Shown here piece after piece: positions 43,304 through 51,805 of a stretch of 64,000 bases of DNA (within the stretch, counting starts at the first letter, position 1; each line of letters opens with the position of its first letter). Source of the DNA: an uncultured Roseobacter sp. (lineage in GTDB: Bacteria > Pseudomonadota > Alphaproteobacteria > Rhodobacterales > Rhodobacteraceae); assembly GCA_947488305.1 (NCBI GenBank), contig CANKZM010000002.1:616451-680450 (forward strand). Reading direction: 5' to 3'. Below the pieces are notes generated by a model. That model was not told the origin of the DNA. It did not search any database and saw only the letters and a list, made by a program, of their open reading frames with translations. The translations under genes were made by a program, and so were the position numbers.

Positions 43304-43868
43304 TCAGCGAAACGCGGGGCCATGCGCCCAAACGGTCAGCGAACGCCGAATGCCCCGCTTAATCGGCGTTACCTGATGCAGTACAATGCTCGGAAATACA
43401 CTTATCGATCCCTGCGCCCGGCTGGCCGACAGGATGTGAGCACCTGACATTATTTTCAAATCACCCCCATCGTAAGTGTTTGGATAGGTCAGTTGCAGAA
43501 CAAGCGCGAGCTTTCTTTTGCCAGCCACACGGCCATGGCTGATGTCAGAATGCCAGCCAAAAATGGCCACCTTTTGTTGCATCATAACCGGCGACCTGGG
43601 GGCTTTCTGCGAATTCGCGCAGATCGAAATCAAGCTGGTGCTTGTTGGAACGACTGACAAGCTCAATCAACCGGGTCATCACCCAGCTCAGGTCTTCAAC
43701 ATCGTCCATCCAAACGAGTTCCGCATTACGCAGATTGTGATCCCGATTGCGGCCTGCAAGCAGCGCGTAATCGGTGGGGATGTTGGCAATTGCTGCAACA
43801 ATGTGATCGCATTCGCCCGTGGTAAACGCACCGGGCACTGAGTGCACAGCCATCATTCCGCCCGCCAT
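43304..43868 (-). pseudogene. 2OG-Fe(II) oxygenase (PKHD-type) with single-base frameshift
   Basis: Joined across one frame change, the product is about 187 residues: SVPGAFTTGECDHIVAAIAN at the start, AELVWMDDVEDLSWVMTRLI, then the iron-binding GWHSDISHGR (HxD), LTYPNTYDGGDLKIMSGAH and the distal His in VLHQVTPIKRGIRRSLTVW (His...Arg). The frame breaks exactly in front of the HxD motif at a run of five A on the plus strand (43559-43563), where four would keep the frame. It could be a true recent frameshift, a phase-variable tract or a sequencing error. If repaired, the enzyme would hydroxylate a protein or small molecule. Confidence 0.85.
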
Positions 43869-43914
43869 TTACAAATCGTGGATATGGTGTGCGTCGACGC
43901 GTGAAGGGGTTGCA

Positions 43915-44376
43915 TCAATGCATGGCCGGTTTCCCGGACCGATCCGACAGGTCTCTGAATATTTTTATGATTTCTGCCGGCTCCGCGCGATCAAGTTCCG
44001 CGTCTGCGATTTCCCCTTCCGTCCAGATCCACGTCTTTACAGGATCATGAAGCATCGCCCAATTGGCAAAAAACCGACTTTGTATTCTGCGATTCAGGAG
44101 TTCTCTGACTCCGGCATGCCGATCATCCTGAAGAATTCGTGCGTAAGTTGCGCGCACCGGAACTTCCGGACCTTCCAGAAGCTGAAGGTAGAGGTCATGT
44201 CGGCAAACCAACGCCCCAGTCACGTTATCCCGCTTTTTACAGCGTCTGGCATCGAGCAAAATTCCTGCCAGTGTCGGCTCATCGAACCCGAACGGCTGTG
44301 ACGCGTAAACGATCTGGATGAGGTTTGTGATGATTTGGCTCCCTGCGGGATTAAGCGACCCATGGAACCGACACAT
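43915..44376 (-). CDS. BLUF-domain blue-light photoreceptor
   Basis: A 153-residue stand-alone BLUF protein, binding FAD and sensing blue light. Visible elements: LIQIVYASQPFGFDE with the photoactive Tyr, ARRCKKRDNVTGALVCRHD with the conserved Asn, LYLQLLEGPEVPVRATYARI with the key Gln, and NRRIQSRFFANWAMLHDP with the semi-conserved Trp and Met. The C-terminal 35 residues form a short extension without an output domain, so it must act by protein contact. It lies alone between other short genes on the minus strand. Confidence 0.92.
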   Translation of the reverse strand: MCRFHGSLNPAGSQIITNLIQIVYASQPFGFDEPTLAGILLDARRCKKRDNVTGALVCRHDLYLQLLEGPEVPVRATYARILQDDRHAGVRELLNRRIQSRFFANWAMLHDPVKTWIWTEGEIADAELDRAEPAEIIKIFRDLSDRSGKPAMH

Positions 44377-44495
44377 CGACAGAACGTTCTCATCGACGGA
44401 AAATGAGGTTTAATCCAGCCAAACTTTTCTAATTTGGAACCCCAAACGCCTATCTGCGGGACAAAGCGGCCAATTAACGAATGACGATTATCCAG

Positions 44496-44954
44496 TTAGG
44501 CCAGTGCGGTCTCCAAACGTTCGAGCGACTTCTGCGGCCATACTTCTTCGAACTTGTAGAACTCCTCAAAGATGGGAATTTCCTCGCTGAGTGGCACCCA
44601 GGCTTGTTTGCTACTTGTGAATATCTGCACATCCGGAGGACATTGATCAGGATCATCCAGCGTCCCGACACGCACATATCGTAGCTTGCCTAGGCGGATC
44701 ATGTAGCTACTGTAGACCGCAACGCCGCAATCCCGACAACGTGCGATAACCTGACCTTTTCCGCTTGGAGTGGGTAGCTCATGTTCTGTAACTGGCCCCT
44801 CGAACTTCACGCGATCAGCCTCAATAATGGCGTTCAATACATAGGCCGCCCCAGTCTGTCTCTGACATTCTCTACAGTGGCAGCAATGTACGAACATGGG
44901 TGGCGTCGTCAATCGATATGTCAGGGCTCCACAACCACATCTTCCTTCGATCAT
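44496..44954 (-). CDS. GFA/CENP-V family zinc protein
   Basis: 152 residues; start at ATG 44954 with GGGGG 5 bases upstream (the frame is open to 44990). Zinc-binding cysteines appear in GRCGCGALTYRL, HCCHCRECQRQTGAAYVLNA and ARCRDCGVAVYSS, the pattern of glutathione-dependent formaldehyde-activating-like proteins. Substrate unknown. It follows an ABM monooxygenase gene by 41 bp and may be co-transcribed. Confidence 0.88.
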   Translation of the reverse strand: MIEGRCGCGALTYRLTTPPMFVHCCHCRECQRQTGAAYVLNAIIEADRVKFEGPVTEHELPTPSGKGQVIARCRDCGVAVYSSYMIRLGKLRYVRVGTLDDPDQCPPDVQIFTSSKQAWVPLSEEIPIFEEFYKFEEVWPQKSLERLETALA

Positions 44955-44995
44955 TGTATCCCCCGTTTGGTGCTTTGATGTCTTTGCCATTCCGG

Positions 44996-45289
44996 TTACT
45001 CGACGAGTTCATAGTGCTTGATCGAACGTGACTCGACCAGTTCGGCTTCCGCCGGATCAATGTGCGGGCTCGTATAGTCTTCGCCGACAAACGCCTTAAG
45101 GGCCTCAAGGCTTTCCCAGACCATGACAAAGCTGAACTCTCGTGGTGTATCGTCGCGTGGGGCACCGGGAAGCACTTGAACGATCCCCTTTGTGCCCCTC
45201 ATCAAGGGGATCGCGGTGCCGTGGAAGAACTTGCTGAAGTCTTCCTCTTTGCCGGGCCTTGTAACAACCTGGAATATGCGCACGATCAT
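44996..45289 (-). CDS. Antibiotic-biosynthesis-monooxygenase (ABM) domain protein
   Basis: A 97-residue single-domain dimeric alpha-beta barrel protein: IVRIFQVVTRPGKEEDFSKF, then FSFVMVWESLEALKAFVGED. Such proteins oxidise quinol-like compounds, degrade haem or simply bind ligands; no haem-binding His is obvious. Just upstream of the GFA gene on the same strand. Confidence 0.85.
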   Translation of the reverse strand: MIVRIFQVVTRPGKEEDFSKFFHGTAIPLMRGTKGIVQVLPGAPRDDTPREFSFVMVWESLEALKAFVGEDYTSPHIDPAEAELVESRSIKHYELVE

Positions 45290-45407
45290 TCACCCGTCCT
45301 CCAAAAAGTGCGGTTCTTGGATGTATGAATGCCCCTATCGTCACGACTATAGCACACTCTAGCTGAAAAGGCTGGGCCGCTCTAACTGGATCGATTTGCC
45401 TTGGGTC

Positions 45408-46220
45408 TTACTTCGTCGCAATGATCACGTGTCCCTGTATCTTGGCTGATACCGGTCCCGATCCGAACCGTTGCTCCAAATCCGCGGTTGCACGATTGGT
45501 GACCTCTTCGATCTTTGAGGGATCGCGAGCTTCGAGTTCGTTCCGAAGCGGTGTTCCCTGGCAGTACGCCACAGCCGGAACGCGGGGGCTGTCAGCTCTG
45601 CTCTGACTGGCGATTGTATGAACCTTAACACTCCGAAATCCGGCAGCATCCAATTCTGATTCAATCAGGGTGACGTCGTGATACCCGTGGGGCGTGCGAG
45701 CAAGAAAAAGCGGCGGATCGTCGGGAAACACGGTTGATGCTGTTCTCGTCACGCTATCGGCAAACAAATTCTCTTCAATGCGATCCCAGACATTAAAGAT
45801 AAACTTGCCCCCTTTTCGCAGTGTCCGAAGAGCGCAGCGATAGCCAGCCACTTTGTCAGGAAAGAACATCACACCAAACTGACAGCAAATCACATCAAAT
45901 GTCTCTTCATCAAACGGCAGATTCAGCGCGTCTGCCTGCCGCCATTCTATACGGTTGTCCGCAGGCTGACGCCTTGATGCCCGATCAAGCATGGGCTGGT
46001 TGAGGTCAGTTACCGAGTAGTTAGCGTTGTCAGAAAGAAGCGGAGCCAACGCACGTGTGACGACGCCGCTACCAGCAGCGGTTTCCAAAACTGACTTTGG
46101 TTCCAGAGAAGCAACGCGCCTGGCCAGATCGACTGCGTAAGTTTCAAAGATCAGCGGTACCAGATAGTCGTCGTAGACGTCAGGGATAGTGCCTGCGAAA
46201 ACCTTGTCAGTCTCAGACAT
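45408..46220 (-). CDS. Class I SAM-dependent methyltransferase
   Basis: 270 residues from ATG 46220, with GGGG 6 bases upstream. Motif I is SVLETAAGSGVVTRALAPLL, motif II region YSVTDLNQPMLDRASRR, then IEWRQADALNLPFDEETFDV and ICCQFGVMFFPDKVAGYRCA, a UbiE/MenG-like small-molecule methyltransferase. The substrate is not predictable. About 120 bp separate it from the ABM gene. Confidence 0.9.
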   Translation of the reverse strand: MSETDKVFAGTIPDVYDDYLVPLIFETYAVDLARRVASLEPKSVLETAAGSGVVTRALAPLLSDNANYSVTDLNQPMLDRASRRQPADNRIEWRQADALNLPFDEETFDVICCQFGVMFFPDKVAGYRCALRTLRKGGKFIFNVWDRIEENLFADSVTRTASTVFPDDPPLFLARTPHGYHDVTLIESELDAAGFRSVKVHTIASQSRADSPRVPAVAYCQGTPLRNELEARDPSKIEEVTNRATADLEQRFGSGPVSAKIQGHVIIATK

Positions 46221-46282
46221 CAAATTCCCCAAAAACTTCAGCCATCAACAGAATCCTAACACGTTCGCAGAAAATTGTCCCC

Positions 46283-46346
46283 GTTGGGCTCAAGGCGGTC
46301 ATTCGCCGCGCAATGCACCAAGGTCTGCTTTGCGGACAAAGCTGCC
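46283..46346. repeat. Degenerate intergenic repeat, unit 1
   Basis: 64 bp that align without gaps to 53659-53722, with roughly 50 matches by eye, including CAAGGTCTGCT and TGCGGAC. Both copies lie in gene-free DNA. Confidence 0.6.
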
Positions 46347-46630
46347 TGATGCGGTTGCAGCGAACTTTGCGACGGATCGTCCGATAAATTGCGAAACTGG
46401 TCGCGGCACTGCAGCGTGATATCCCGAAAGCAGTCTTTCAACACGGCCAAATTGCCCCAAATCCAAACCGGTCGTTCGCTGCGTCAGCATCGGATGTCTC
46501 AGTTGCGGACAAAGCGGCCTTGCGCACCTGCAGCTATTGCTGACGCAGCATCTCTTCGCGTTCGCGGCAGGCCGACCGCAGCCACGCGGCCAATGTCACC
46601 GAAACGGACGTTCGCGGGCGCTAAGTTGCC

Positions 46631-46744
46631 TGTGTGTTCAATGCGACCCCAGCATACTGGGCGAACTTGCAGACGAATTATGACATGGCCCTGGCGACCA
46701 AAGAGATCGACGTGCCCAACATTGAACCATTAGTTGCCGCATAG
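46631..46744 (+). pseudogene. HigA-type antitoxin 3' remnant
   Basis: The last 37 codons of a HigA/VapI-like XRE antitoxin: VFNATPAYWANLQTNYDMAL then ATKEIDVPNIEPLVAA and TAG. The tail 'W-x-N-L-Q-x-x-Y-D' and 'I-x-P-L' are characteristic of this family. The HTH part and the toxin gene are absent; upstream is repeat-like DNA. Confidence 0.65.
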
Positions 46745-46858
46745 TTCTCCTTCGCAACAACAAGACTATTGTCCCAAGCTTCGAAAATGATCCGCTTTGA
46801 ACAAATCTACGATTCTTGCGTCAAAACGACTTATCCATTAGCTTTCTCGGAATTGAAG

Positions 46859-47950
46859 ATGCCTATGATTTCTCAAATGGCTGACAAAATGCGCTACATT
46901 TTTATTGCTGCCATACTTGCATTGCTTCCGCCGACTGAGTTGGCCAGTCAGGAACGACTGGAAGTCGATGTTATTGTCGAAGAACTCGCGGAAGTTGCGG
47001 CTTTCGTGAACGCGCGGTCTGCTCTGAGTGATCCTCCTGAAATTGTGGTTCCTAACGATGGCAGCCTTGTCATCGGTCAGAGAATACTGAGTGCCGACGT
47101 CTTAAGCTTGGGTTCTGGATCCGAGATAATTTTGGACACGAGTCAAACCAAAGGAGAGGCGGATTTCTTTGTGGTCGCTCGTAAGTTGATTTTGCCGACG
47201 GGTGCGAAGGTCGCAAAAATTGGATGGGTTGGTGATCGATCACAAGCCGTACCCAGAGTACTAAAACGCGCTGCGAATGGTGCGGACGGCAAAGCGGCGG
47301 GTCAGGGCGGAAGCGCTGGCCGTCCTGGTCAACAAGGAAAGCCGGGCGCAGCTGGAGCAAAAGCTCCGAGATTGACGCTGATCGTTTTGGAAATTGTTGG
47401 AGAAGGCATTCTTATCGACTTAAGCGGCGCAAACGGCGGACAGGGCGGCGTTGGACAAGCCGGGGGTCACGGTGGAAATGGTGCACGCGGAAATTCCGCT
47501 CGAACTGCTTGGGTGAAATTGCCCTTTGGCGGGAAAACGATAGCAGGTTGCGCGGCTGGCCCGGGGCGCGGCGGACGTGGTGGAAACGCAGGGCCTGGCG
47601 GTCAAGGTGGTATTGGCGGCCACGCTGGATCAGGTGGCATTTTTCGTTTCGTTGGCCAATCAGAAGTAGCCGACAGCTTCTTTGAGAGCGGTCAGATCGT
47701 TGTTAGCCCCGGAGCACCAGGGACAGGAGGAGAAGGTGGAGAGGCAGGGCAACCCGGGAGAGGTGGTCCGGAAGGCAAATTAGCATCAGCTTGCGGCTCC
47801 GCTGGACGACAAGGTAGCCCTGGTGGCAACGCTTCCCGTGGTCAAAAGGGACCTATTGGTCAGGAAGCGTCCGAAGGTGTAGTCAATAGGATTGATCTAG
47901 ACGAGAGAAGATTAGTTCGGGCTTTCGGATTTGGAGTTGACGGTGACTGA
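46859..47950 (+). CDS. Secreted collagen-like Gly-rich protein
   Basis: About 363 residues. A Sec signal (MRYIFIAAILALLPPTELAS) is near the N terminus; I place the start at ATG 46859, although 46889 is also possible. Residues 35-130 form a folded N-terminal domain. Then come three Gly-X-Y-like blocks: around GADGKAAGQGGSAGRPGQQG, GGQGGVGQAGGHGGNGARGN and GAPGTGGEGGEAGQPGRGGP, separated by hydrophobic strands (PRLTLIVLEIVGEGILIDLS) and two Cys. This resembles a bacterial collagen-like or PE-PGRS-like surface protein. The end overlaps the next gene by 8 bp. Confidence 0.75.
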   Translation: MPMISQMADKMRYIFIAAILALLPPTELASQERLEVDVIVEELAEVAAFVNARSALSDPPEIVVPNDGSLVIGQRILSADVLSLGSGSEIILDTSQTKGEADFFVVARKLILPTGAKVAKIGWVGDRSQAVPRVLKRAANGADGKAAGQGGSAGRPGQQGKPGAAGAKAPRLTLIVLEIVGEGILIDLSGANGGQGGVGQAGGHGGNGARGNSARTAWVKLPFGGKTIAGCAAGPGRGGRGGNAGPGGQGGIGGHAGSGGIFRFVGQSEVADSFFESGQIVVSPGAPGTGGEGGEAGQPGRGGPEGKLASACGSAGRQGSPGGNASRGQKGPIGQEASEGVVNRIDLDERRLVRAFGFGVDGD

Positions 47951-49001
47951 AGACAAAGAGCCAGAACCTGGTGAAGAAGCAACTGATGTTCACCCAACTC
48001 ATTTGCCCGTTGAAGAACGTGTTTGGCAACTGGAGCGCGATCTCAAAGAAGCGCAAGCATCAATCCAATCATTGAAAGCTAAACCCAAGTTTTGGAAAGA
48101 CCGCACATTCTATGCTGGTCTGATTGCGTTACCACTTTTGGTTCTATCTGGTTGGATATTGACTTACATCGGTGGCGCGTCGGACTCCCGTTTTTTCCAG
48201 CCTTTGCCATACCTTCACTCAATGCTAGGGACCGAAGAAGCCATCAAGGCTTATGTCGCACCCGAAAAAAAGAGGCAGGACAGAGGAGACGTCGATGAAG
48301 AAATATCTGAAGTCATCGAATCTTCATATGCGGAAGAAATTGACGAGTATCTTGACGACAAACAGTTACTGACTTTGGATTCCTTGGCCGAAGCAATTGG
48401 GAAAGGAAAATTCGACAAACGGATAAAAGGAGTAGGTGGGAGAAAACAGAACTTCAACGACTTTTTTATCAGCAGATTAGGGTTGATCCCGGAAACTGCT
48501 GAAGATCGCAAGTGTGATCTTGTTCCAGTGGGGGCCGAAGTGTTGCAGCTCGAAGTTGACAATCAGAAACGCTGTTTTCTCATTGGGGAGAGCTTTAAGG
48601 TTTCTGATGGCTTCATAATATTGCGACCGAAGGATGTGCGAAAGGTCCGCTTGGAGATATTCGTTGTTTCGGAAGTTGCGAAGGGTTCTGACGATGCGGG
48701 TCTCACATTCGAGGCTTTTTCGGTTCCGGGTCAAGTAAGGAACAAGTTTTTAGAAGTGCGCGTGAATGCTGAACCAACACAAATGGCGAATCCAGCTGTA
48801 GAAGGCACATTCGCCAATGGAGTTGATGCGTATAAGTACATTGCCGATTTCATCATACCCGAAGCTGCTGACGAAAATGATCGTTCGTACGACGTAATGA
48901 CCGTGTCGCTCAATCTGCTGGAATATGATACCTACTTTGGGTCCGAGCGACGCGACAAGACCTTCACGGTCTTCGTCGTGCCGACGTTCATTGCTGGATG
49001 A
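47943..49001 (+). CDS. Membrane-anchored protein coupled to the collagen-like protein
   Basis: 352 residues from a GTG at 47943 with GGAG 6 bases upstream. An acidic N terminus with a coiled coil (EERVWQLERDLKEAQASIQS) precedes one membrane segment (GLIALPLLVLSGWILTYIGG, about residues 60-80) and a large domain of about 270 residues, beta-rich (FIILRPKDVRKVRLEIFVVS). The last strands are FTVFVVPTFIAG. Not recognised. Overlap with the upstream gene implies the two products function together at the cell surface. Confidence 0.72.
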   Translation: MTEDKEPEPGEEATDVHPTHLPVEERVWQLERDLKEAQASIQSLKAKPKFWKDRTFYAGLIALPLLVLSGWILTYIGGASDSRFFQPLPYLHSMLGTEEAIKAYVAPEKKRQDRGDVDEEISEVIESSYAEEIDEYLDDKQLLTLDSLAEAIGKGKFDKRIKGVGGRKQNFNDFFISRLGLIPETAEDRKCDLVPVGAEVLQLEVDNQKRCFLIGESFKVSDGFIILRPKDVRKVRLEIFVVSEVAKGSDDAGLTFEAFSVPGQVRNKFLEVRVNAEPTQMANPAVEGTFANGVDAYKYIADFIIPEAADENDRSYDVMTVSLNLLEYDTYFGSERRDKTFTVFVVPTFIAG

Positions 49002-49019
49002 ATAGCCACAAGTGGACCT

Positions 49020-49220
49020 TCAATGCCACAATCCCGTCTCCGTATGCGCGTATGAGGCATAGCCTTTGGGTGTATCGCGCCACCAAAGGTCTTTGCGGTT
49101 GACCAAGATAATCCCGCTCAGCACACTCCGATCATCGATGCGCCGCTTGCCGTGGGACTTCGGTAAAAAGGGCTCGCGACACGCCATTTTCTCATCGCTT
49201 GGTCAGAAAATACCCGACAT
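49020..49220 (-). pseudogene. IS5-family transposase N-terminal remnant
   Basis: The minus strand reads MSGIF, a TGA where relatives have Trp, then SDEKMACREPFLPKSHGKRR and IDDRSVLSGIILVNRKDLWW followed by RDTPKGYA. This is the N terminus of IS5/IS427-type transposases (typically M...PFFPKSHGKPRVDDRRVLSG). The frame is lost after about 65 codons and the catalytic part is missing. Confidence 0.85.
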
Positions 49221-49332
49221 GTTCGCCGCTCTTTGTTTCAATTCGCGAACCGCGCTGCCAGCTGAAACTCAATGGGTTCTGTGTCTAGATGCCCCAACAA
49301 TGCTAACGATCGTCGCGTCGCCACAAAGGACA

Positions 49333-50907
49333 TTAGACATTGACGGCAAGAAAGAAGAACGCGCCCTGTCCCGGTGACACTTTTCCGTTGCCATCCAAAT
49401 TGAAGGTTTTGGTTCTAATCGAGTCCCCCACATTTCCTCCAATCGTTGTTATTGTATTTTTGTTCACCTCGGTAATCACATCGGTGTGCGAAGGAAAATG
49501 AATGTTTGGCAAGTGAAGGCGGATATCAGCAGTATTGCGGACGCGCCTTTCGATCAGCTTCGACTTGGAGCGCCCATCGCCAATGAGATCTCCGACCCTT
49601 GGTTTGTGATCGTTTAACTCACAGTATTTCAGCGCTCTTACCTCCTCCGGAACATCTCCACCGTTTAAGCTATTGATAACATCTAAGTTCTTGACAGACT
49701 TCAAAATGTAACTTGCGTGGTTTGCCGCAAACGGAAAAATTGATTTTGTCATACCCGCCCGACCAAAGACAAAAGAAATGAACGCCGCTGACCAAGGATT
49801 GCCATCCCCAACAATGTCATTTGGCACACGATTTACGAAATCAAAGTACTGCGCGCCGCGGGTCAAAAGCGGATCGCGCACCTCAAGCACGCGAGCACCA
49901 TTTACAAAAGCGAATCTGTTCATTTCGCTTTTAGCCATCTCTGCTGCACGCAATGCAATTGGGCGCTTAGCAGAGCCGGTCGTGACGATAGCGGGCCCCG
50001 CAGCGGTATGCCCTGCCAGTGTTAGTTGACCGGATGGCGCTAGAGGATTTACCTCCTCCATATGCGCAGATACGAGCAACTCAAATTTTTCGATGGCTTG
50101 GCCGATTGTAAGCCCGTTCAATCCGTTGTTCCGCGCGGCTTCCTGGCTGATTGCGCTCGCAATGTCGACGTCAACGTCACCTTTAAGGATACTTGTAGCA
50201 CCGGAAAACCCTTGTTGATGGGCCATGTAAATGTGCGTCGGTGTTGAAAAATTGGAGTCTTGGGCGATCAAACGCGCCTGGATATCTTTCAAGTGGTGAA
50301 TGCCGATCCGGATTTGGTCTCCGACTTTCGCGTGCGAGGCGTAGCCGTTTCCATCTCCGCCAGTATTGGGAAATTCTTCTCCACCTGCAGCTCTCCAAGT
50401 GTCATCCAAAAACTGGAATAGTCCGCCAGCGCTCGATAGCGTAGATCTGGCTGATGCATTGAAGTCACTTTCGATGGCGATAATGCAGAGTGCGGTTTGG
50501 GCTTCAAATCCCATCTCACCGGCATAAGCGAATACGAGATCTACGATCGTCTGTTTCGACGCGCTGGCTGGATCAGGGTTTACCGGCGTAGCTGGTAAGA
50601 CCGGCGAATCCGGGCGAATTCGTTCGAGCGCACCGATCAAGCTGTTCACAGCCGTTCGGAAACCCATCGCCTGTTGCGCCTCGATCTCTTCTTCTAGGGA
50701 GTCCGCTATCGAATTCAGGCTGTCAATTGCGCCTTGGTTTAATTGCAATTGAATATTGCTCTGCTTCCGCGCAACTTCCTGAATTCTATTTTGAATGATA
50801 GGCAGTTGATTAGTTTGACTATTCTGCTGAGCGGTTTGGTATGCCCTCAGCAATTCGTTGAAGTTTTGGCTGAGCGCCTCAAACACAAAAGTAAGATCTT
50901 CTTCCAT
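49333..50907 (-). CDS. SLT lytic transglycosylase plus DUF2272 protein
   Basis: 524 residues without a signal peptide. Residues 1-90 are predicted coiled coil (LPIIQNRIQEVARKQSNIQL). An SLT-like domain (about 115-260) has ALCIIAIESDFNASARSTLS with the catalytic-type Glu and SAGGLFQFLDDTWRAAGG. The C-terminal region (350-520) is DUF2272-like, with NPWSAAFISFVFGRAGM and HFPSHTDVITEVNKNTITTI, a CHAP-type peptidase fold. It should cut peptidoglycan glycan strands and perhaps peptides. It is last in an operon after a membrane protein and a lipoprotein. How it leaves the cytoplasm is not evident. Confidence 0.8.
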   Translation of the reverse strand: MEEDLTFVFEALSQNFNELLRAYQTAQQNSQTNQLPIIQNRIQEVARKQSNIQLQLNQGAIDSLNSIADSLEEEIEAQQAMGFRTAVNSLIGALERIRPDSPVLPATPVNPDPASASKQTIVDLVFAYAGEMGFEAQTALCIIAIESDFNASARSTLSSAGGLFQFLDDTWRAAGGEEFPNTGGDGNGYASHAKVGDQIRIGIHHLKDIQARLIAQDSNFSTPTHIYMAHQQGFSGATSILKGDVDVDIASAISQEAARNNGLNGLTIGQAIEKFELLVSAHMEEVNPLAPSGQLTLAGHTAAGPAIVTTGSAKRPIALRAAEMAKSEMNRFAFVNGARVLEVRDPLLTRGAQYFDFVNRVPNDIVGDGNPWSAAFISFVFGRAGMTKSIFPFAANHASYILKSVKNLDVINSLNGGDVPEEVRALKYCELNDHKPRVGDLIGDGRSKSKLIERRVRNTADIRLHLPNIHFPSHTDVITEVNKNTITTIGGNVGDSIRTKTFNLDGNGKVSPGQGAFFFLAVNV

Positions 50908-50927
50908 TTTCGAACACCCTTTGAGAG

Positions 50928-51797
50928 TTAAAGTGCGTTACCAGCGCCTAGCTCTGTGATTTGCCTTTGTATTGCCTCGAAACCTAAGTTTAGCTGGAAC
51001 GCGTCATCGCCGATGTTGCGAATTCGCACCTCCAAGTTCTCAGGGTTCGTCAAGGCAAATCCCATTCCCTCTAACGCCTGTCGCGTTTCGTCCAAGACCA
51101 CTGTCCAGTTTGCGATTATACTTCGGACTTCTAAGCTTCTAGCTACCAATTGGCCCCCCAAAGCAGGTTGTTCGCCAGTAAGGACTGAGGTCCCGGTTTC
51201 GATCGTACCGACAAGGCGAGCGGATTGGACGGCCATAACTAGGAACGCTTCATCAACGATTGGGTAGGTTTCATGTAAGAATTCGAGCAACGCGGGGCGG
51301 TCCGAAAGGTCGCTTGCCCGTTCTAGAAACCGTCCTGAATTGGTGATCTGCGCGCTCACGAACTCAGAAACGCTTGAACTGGCGAAGGCGTCAACGGATT
51401 TTGAAAATTCTTCCAAATCCTGGCTGATGAACCGAAAACTCACCCCTTCCGAATAGGCGATGACGATCGTATTGAAACGCGCAATGACTTCGATCAAATT
51501 GCGATAACTTCCAACCAACGGAGGATCGCCAATCGTTGCGAAAGCATCGCGCGCACCGTAACAAAAGGCGAGGTTCCCGCGATGCAGTGGCTCTTCGTCG
51601 TTGCAGCTTCGCTCTGCACCGGAGGCTCGCAAAGCGGCGCGTTCGTACGGAGCGACGACATTCAAAACAGCGTCGCTGGCCGCTTCAAAGGCTACGAATG
51701 TTTGGCGATAGGCCGAGAGTTCTGCGGTCGGTGGCGGCGTGCAGCCCACTGTGAACAGAAAAATGGATCCTACGAAAAGCGCTGAGACATTATTCAT
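50928..51797 (-). CDS. Outer-membrane-type lipoprotein, unknown
   Basis: 289 residues. Signal peptide with lipobox VGSIFLFTVGCTPPP (Cys19 lipidated, followed by Thr, not Asp). The rest is mostly helical and Ala/Glu/Ser-rich (VAFEAASDAVLNVVAPYERA) with a pair of Cys in ERSCNDEEPLHRGNLAFCYG. It lies 20 bp before the SLT-DUF2272 gene and 8 bp after the membrane protein gene. It may be a partner or inhibitor of the wall hydrolase. Not recognised as a known family. Confidence 0.8.
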   Translation of the reverse strand: MNNVSALFVGSIFLFTVGCTPPPTAELSAYRQTFVAFEAASDAVLNVVAPYERAALRASGAERSCNDEEPLHRGNLAFCYGARDAFATIGDPPLVGSYRNLIEVIARFNTIVIAYSEGVSFRFISQDLEEFSKSVDAFASSSVSEFVSAQITNSGRFLERASDLSDRPALLEFLHETYPIVDEAFLVMAVQSARLVGTIETGTSVLTGEQPALGGQLVARSLEVRSIIANWTVVLDETRQALEGMGFALTNPENLEVRIRNIGDDAFQLNLGFEAIQRQITELGAGNAL

Positions 51798-51805
51798 TCT
51801 AACCG

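Larger units (their letters stand above)
46233..46768. other. Degraded intergenic region with repeat-like DNA
   Basis: This stretch contains several related short motifs around 'gcggacaaagc' (46331-46340, 46505-46514) and 'cattcgccgcgcaatg', which recur in other gene-poor parts of the window (38.4, 44.45, 53.6, 59.5 kb). It also contains the end of a HigA-like antitoxin gene at its 3' side. I regard it as decayed repeat DNA, not coding. Confidence 0.55.
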
